Part shown: positions 15,745 through 18,468 of the stretch, one piece after another
Layout: each line of letters starts with the position of its first letter
Numbering within the stretch: the stretch's first letter is position 1
NCBI GenBank assembly: GCA_020629815.1
Contig: JAHDCN010000003.1
Coordinates: 13,903 to 32,370 of the forward strand
Direction: 5' to 3'
Length of the DNA stretch: 18,468 nucleotides
DNA from: Verrucomicrobiota bacterium
GTDB lineage: Bacteria; Verrucomicrobiota; Verrucomicrobiia; Verrucomicrobiales; DEV007
Position numbers and translations under genes: made by a program
Notes under the pieces: generated by a model
Seen by the model: the letters and a program-made list of their open reading frames with translations, nothing else
What the model was told of the DNA's origin: nothing
Databases searched by the model: none

Positions 15745-16533
15745 ATGAAGCTGAAAACTTTATTACCTCTCTCTGTACTTTCACTGGCAGTAGCGCTCAC
15801 GGCATTTGCCGCTGACGAGAAAAAGCCTGCCGAAGCTCTGAAAGCATTCATGATCACCGGTGGCTGCTGCCACGATTATCCTCAGCAGAAAAATATCATT
15901 GCTGCTGGAGTCAGTGAGCGTCTCAATGTCGAGTGGGAAGTTCTCCACGTCGAAGGCAAGCAGCCTGAGATTGAAGCTGAGTTGCGCGAGAAACTCGGTA
16001 AGGATGGCTGGGCCGATGGTTACGATGTGATCGTTTACAATCACTGCGCTGCCAAAGAAACCGATGGCGGTTTTGTCGATAAAATCGCCGAGGTTCACAA
16101 AGCAGGGAAACCGGCGATTGCTTTGCACTGTGCGATGCACTCCTGGCACTGGGAATTGCCTCTTCCGGAAGGCGATGAAAAAGCCTGGCCGAAAGTATTG
16201 GGCGTGAGCTCAAAAGGGCACGGTCCCAAAGCGCAAATCACCGTGACCAAAGTTGCTGAGCAGAAAGATCACCCGGTGATTAAAGATCTTCCCGACGGAT
16301 GGGTCACTCCGGAGGGCGAACTCTACAATGTGCAGAAAATTCTCGATTCAGCGACCGTCCTGGCCTACGGCGAAAATGGAAAAGCGAAAGAGCCACAGGC
16401 CGTGATCTGGGTGAACACCTACGGCAAAGGCAAAGTGTTTTCCACGACCATTGGTCACCACAACTCCACCATGTCGACTCCGGAATATCTGGATCTCATT
16501 GCTAACGGTGTGAAGTGGGTGACGGCAGAGTAA
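15745..16533 (+). CDS. Exported ThuA-domain protein (class I glutamine-amidotransferase-like fold)
   Basis: A 262-residue protein with a signal peptide (cleavage near FAA at 21-23). The mature protein is essentially one ThuA domain: FMITGGCCHDYPQQ (35-48), YDVIVYNHC (93-101), GKPAIALHCAMHSW (121-134), GHGPKAQITV (158-167), DHPVIKDLPDGW (175-186), TPEGELYNV (188-196) and VFSTTIGHHNSTMSTPEYLDLIANGVKW. ThuA was first linked to trehalose utilisation in rhizobia, and exported members in this bacterial group often sit beside sulfatases and sugar dehydrogenases; the exact chemistry is not established. C129 lies near the position of the amidotransferase nucleophile elbow but without the usual catalytic context. 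A near-perfect terminator follows, closing a probable sulfatase-ThuA operon. Confidence 0.85.
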   Translation: MKLKTLLPLSVLSLAVALTAFAADEKKPAEALKAFMITGGCCHDYPQQKNIIAAGVSERLNVEWEVLHVEGKQPEIEAELREKLGKDGWADGYDVIVYNHCAAKETDGGFVDKIAEVHKAGKPAIALHCAMHSWHWELPLPEGDEKAWPKVLGVSSKGHGPKAQITVTKVAEQKDHPVIKDLPDGWVTPEGELYNVQKILDSATVLAYGENGKAKEPQAVIWVNTYGKGKVFSTTIGHHNSTMSTPEYLDLIANGVKWVTAE

Positions 16534-16560
16534 ATTCGTTTACCAAACATCCTTTGATTG

Positions 16561-16587
16561 AAGGGCGGCAGGATTGCCGCCCTTTTT
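16561..16587 (+). terminator. Rho-independent terminator after the ThuA-like gene
   Basis: AAGGGCGGCA (16561-16570) and TGCCGCCCTT (16575-16584) form a perfect 10-bp stem around the tetraloop GGAT, with a run of five T at 16583-16587. It lies in the 69-bp gap between convergent genes. On the opposite strand the stem lacks a T run, so it serves mainly the plus-strand operon. Confidence 0.92.
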
Positions 16588-16602
16588 CGTTGTGTGCTCG
16601 GG

Positions 16603-18468
16603 CTACCAATAAACATACTGCAAAAAACGCTCCCGATCCGCAGCAGGTAGGTCATCTACATAGGGCACCACAAAGCGGTTGCCTTCGGTGTCGATCAAGA
16701 GCTTGCCGTTCTCCCCGAATTGCGGCGCTTTGCCACTGGTCCAGCGCATGGTAAAACTCATCCGACCATCCGGCGTCTCGACATCGCACTCGAGAAATCC
16801 TAGATCCAACTTTGTCGAATAGACGCGCTCGATCTTGCGCAGCAAATAGCGTCGCTTCAGAGCACGACGAATCAACTCGCGCTGCTCCTCCGGCCAGTCG
16901 GCCAGACTCCGGATGATTCCGAGTTCTTCGTCATCGCCCTCAGCCGACCAGGATCGCACACTGAGATAATTCTCCGGATGAGTCGCCGGAAAGGTTCGAA
17001 TCAAAAAGATCCGTCGCGGCCCTTCTTCGGTTTCAAATAGCAGCTGTCCATTCTCTTCGTGAAAAGCGATGTTGCCGCCCGGCTCTATCCAGTTGATCTT
17101 CGCCGGTTCGCGCTTTTCCCCGGTCTCCTCTTCGGCTTCTTCCTCCTCGTCAGGTAACTCCTCTTCATCATGGTTCAGCAGCAGGTCCACATTGGGATCT
17201 TTGGACACCTGTGTCTGAATTTTTACCAACCTCGCGTAGGTGCCATCCTGCTGCAGCAATTCCACATGACTACCTTCCTCGATCAATCGACCGCGATCAA
17301 AAACCAGGATGCGATCCGCGTTGCGCAGGGTCGATAGACGATGCGCGATCGCCACGGTCGTCCGCCCCTTCACCAGCACTTCGAGTGAATCCTGAATACT
17401 CTTTTCCGCCTCGGCGTCGATGTTACTGGTCGCTTCATCGAGAATCAAAATGCCCGGATCGTATAGCAAGGTCCGCGCAATCGAGAGGCGCTGCTTTTCC
17501 CCGCCGGACAAACCTGAACCGCGCTCCCCGAGTTGGGTTTCGTAGGCGAGTCCCTTGTTGCAAATGAAGTCGTGGGCGCCAGCTGCCTTCGCCTTGATTA
17601 AACCCTCTTCGATATCCACATCCTCGCGACCGTAGGACAGGTTTTTCCACACCGTGCCACGAAACAGAAATGAATCCTGGAATACCACCCCGAGCTGCTG
17701 CCGCAGTTCCTTTAGTGAGAGATCGCGGACATCGATGCCGTCGATGCGCACCGCGCCTTCCTGTGGGTCGTAGAAGCGCCCGAGCAAGTTCACCATTGTG
17801 GTTTTCCCGGAGCCACTGCGCCCGACGATGCCGACCATTTCGCCCGGAGCGACGGTAAAGCTGACATCTTTCAGCACCGGTTGATTTGAATCGTAGCCGA
17901 AGGTCACATGATCGAACTGCAGCTCGCCCGCCTTGTTTTTCCACTCCACCGGATTCTCCGGCTCCATGATCGAAACAGGCGTATCCATTAGCTCTAGAAC
18001 CCGCTTACTGCCGGAGAGAAAACTGGTCAGCCAGGTGGTGAAATTCGACAGCGCACTCAGCGGCGCATAAAACATCGCCAGGTAGGCCAGGAAAGCGATC
18101 AACTCCCCCAGTGTCATATCATCGCCAATCACATCGCGCCCGCCGACATACCAGACGATCAATCCACCCAGGCTGAAAACGATCTGCATTGCCGCCGAGT
18201 AGCGCGAGTTCGCATAGCCCACCCACACCTGCCAGTCGCGCAGATGCTCGGCCGCTGACTCGAAGCGCTTGCTCTCGCGATCCTCCTGAGCAAAGGCCTT
18301 CACCACGCGCACGCCCTGCAGCATTCCGCTGAGTGTGGTCATCTGTTTCGACGACGCATCCCACAGTCGGTAGTAGCGCGGGTAGACTTTCTTCCAGAAA
18401 AACCACGAGCCGAGAATCACCAATGGCACCGGGATCAAAGTGAACATCGCCAGCTTCGGATTCAGCAC
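16603..18468 (-). CDS. ABC exporter (permease-ATPase) fused to a C-terminal DUF1854 domain, N-terminus cut by the window edge
   Basis: The reading frame is open through the right edge. The visible 621 residues start inside the transmembrane domain (LNPKLAMFTLIPVPLVILG, then GVRVVKAFAQE), so roughly 150-170 residues are missing. Counting from the edge, the ATPase shows Walker A GRSGSGKTT (216-224), Q-loop Q264, signature LSGGEKQ (320-326), Walker B ILILDE (340-345) and H-loop H376, all intact. This is a type IV half-transporter that should dimerise. A strongly acidic linker (434-449, mostly Glu) leads to a DUF1854-like domain (about 458-621: RRIFLIRTFPATHPENYLSV, RRYLLRKIERV, NRFVVPYVDDLP), which in other bacteria I recall as a separate small protein next to a similar ABC transporter in cyanophycin-related loci. 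The substrate is unknown. It converges with the ThuA-like gene. Confidence 0.88.
   Translation of the reverse strand: MLNPKLAMFTLIPVPLVILGSWFFWKKVYPRYYRLWDASSKQMTTLSGMLQGVRVVKAFAQEDRESKRFESAAEHLRDWQVWVGYANSRYSAAMQIVFSLGGLIVWYVGGRDVIGDDMTLGELIAFLAYLAMFYAPLSALSNFTTWLTSFLSGSKRVLELMDTPVSIMEPENPVEWKNKAGELQFDHVTFGYDSNQPVLKDVSFTVAPGEMVGIVGRSGSGKTTMVNLLGRFYDPQEGAVRIDGIDVRDLSLKELRQQLGVVFQDSFLFRGTVWKNLSYGREDVDIEEGLIKAKAAGAHDFICNKGLAYETQLGERGSGLSGGEKQRLSIARTLLYDPGILILDEATSNIDAEAEKSIQDSLEVLVKGRTTVAIAHRLSTLRNADRILVFDRGRLIEEGSHVELLQQDGTYARLVKIQTQVSKDPNVDLLLNHDEEELPDEEEEAEEETGEKREPAKINWIEPGGNIAFHEENGQLLFETEEGPRRIFLIRTFPATHPENYLSVRSWSAEGDDEELGIIRSLADWPEEQRELIRRALKRRYLLRKIERVYSTKLDLGFLECDVETPDGRMSFTMRWTSGKAPQFGENGKLLIDTEGNRFVVPYVDDLPAADRERFLQYVYW

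Overview
The window looks like chromosomal DNA of a free-living Gram-negative bacterium, most likely a marine or aquatic Verrucomicrobiota member (Opitutales/Puniceicoccales-like). This is inferred from gene content: an iduronate-2-sulfatase-like sulfatase beside a ThuA-domain protein, a Tat-exported vanadium haloperoxidase beside a porin, an EboE-type TIM-barrel protein, and an ABC exporter fused to a DUF1854 domain. I used no marker gene. Base composition is moderate and even. I see no tRNA, rRNA, CRISPR array, transposase or integrase. Recognisable Shine-Dalgarno sequences are scarce: among about a dozen starts, only the GH26 gene has a clear one.

Layout. Positions 1-595: the tail of an unidentified gene, then an RppH-like Nudix hydrolase. 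Positions 620-7231: an exopolysaccharide locus. A GT-B glycosyltransferase (minus strand) is divergent from a three-gene, overlapping plus-strand operon: a Wzz/Wzc-like co-polymerase with a degenerate tyrosine-kinase domain, an O-antigen-polymerase-like membrane protein, and a secreted GH26-type glycosidase. Positions 7243-9651: a minus-strand pair, an NDP-sugar epimerase of the CDP-paratose 2-epimerase type downstream of a lone EboE-like protein. Positions 9803-11455: a membrane-anchored single-domain response regulator with long charged low-complexity segments, ended by a textbook terminator.

Positions 11456-11747 are a structured, AT-rich intergenic region with a near-consensus sigma-70 promoter. 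It drives a Tat-lipoprotein vanadium haloperoxidase and, 24 bp downstream, a porin-like outer-membrane barrel. Positions 14343-16533 carry the sulfatase and the ThuA-like protein, ended by a perfect GC-rich terminator. Positions 16603-18468 hold the C-terminal two thirds of an ABC exporter fused to DUF1854, running off the right edge.

How the genes fit together (inference). The glycosyltransferase, co-polymerase, polymerase and GH26 enzyme form a Wzx/Wzy-type polysaccharide module; the flippase and initiating transferase are not in the window. The epimerase may supply a sugar nucleotide. The haloperoxidase/porin and sulfatase/ThuA pairs act in the envelope and suit life on marine polysaccharides or particles. 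The oddest items are the kinase domain with Arg in place of the P-loop Lys and no C-terminal tyrosine cluster, the transmembrane receiver-domain protein, and the ABC-DUF1854 fusion.
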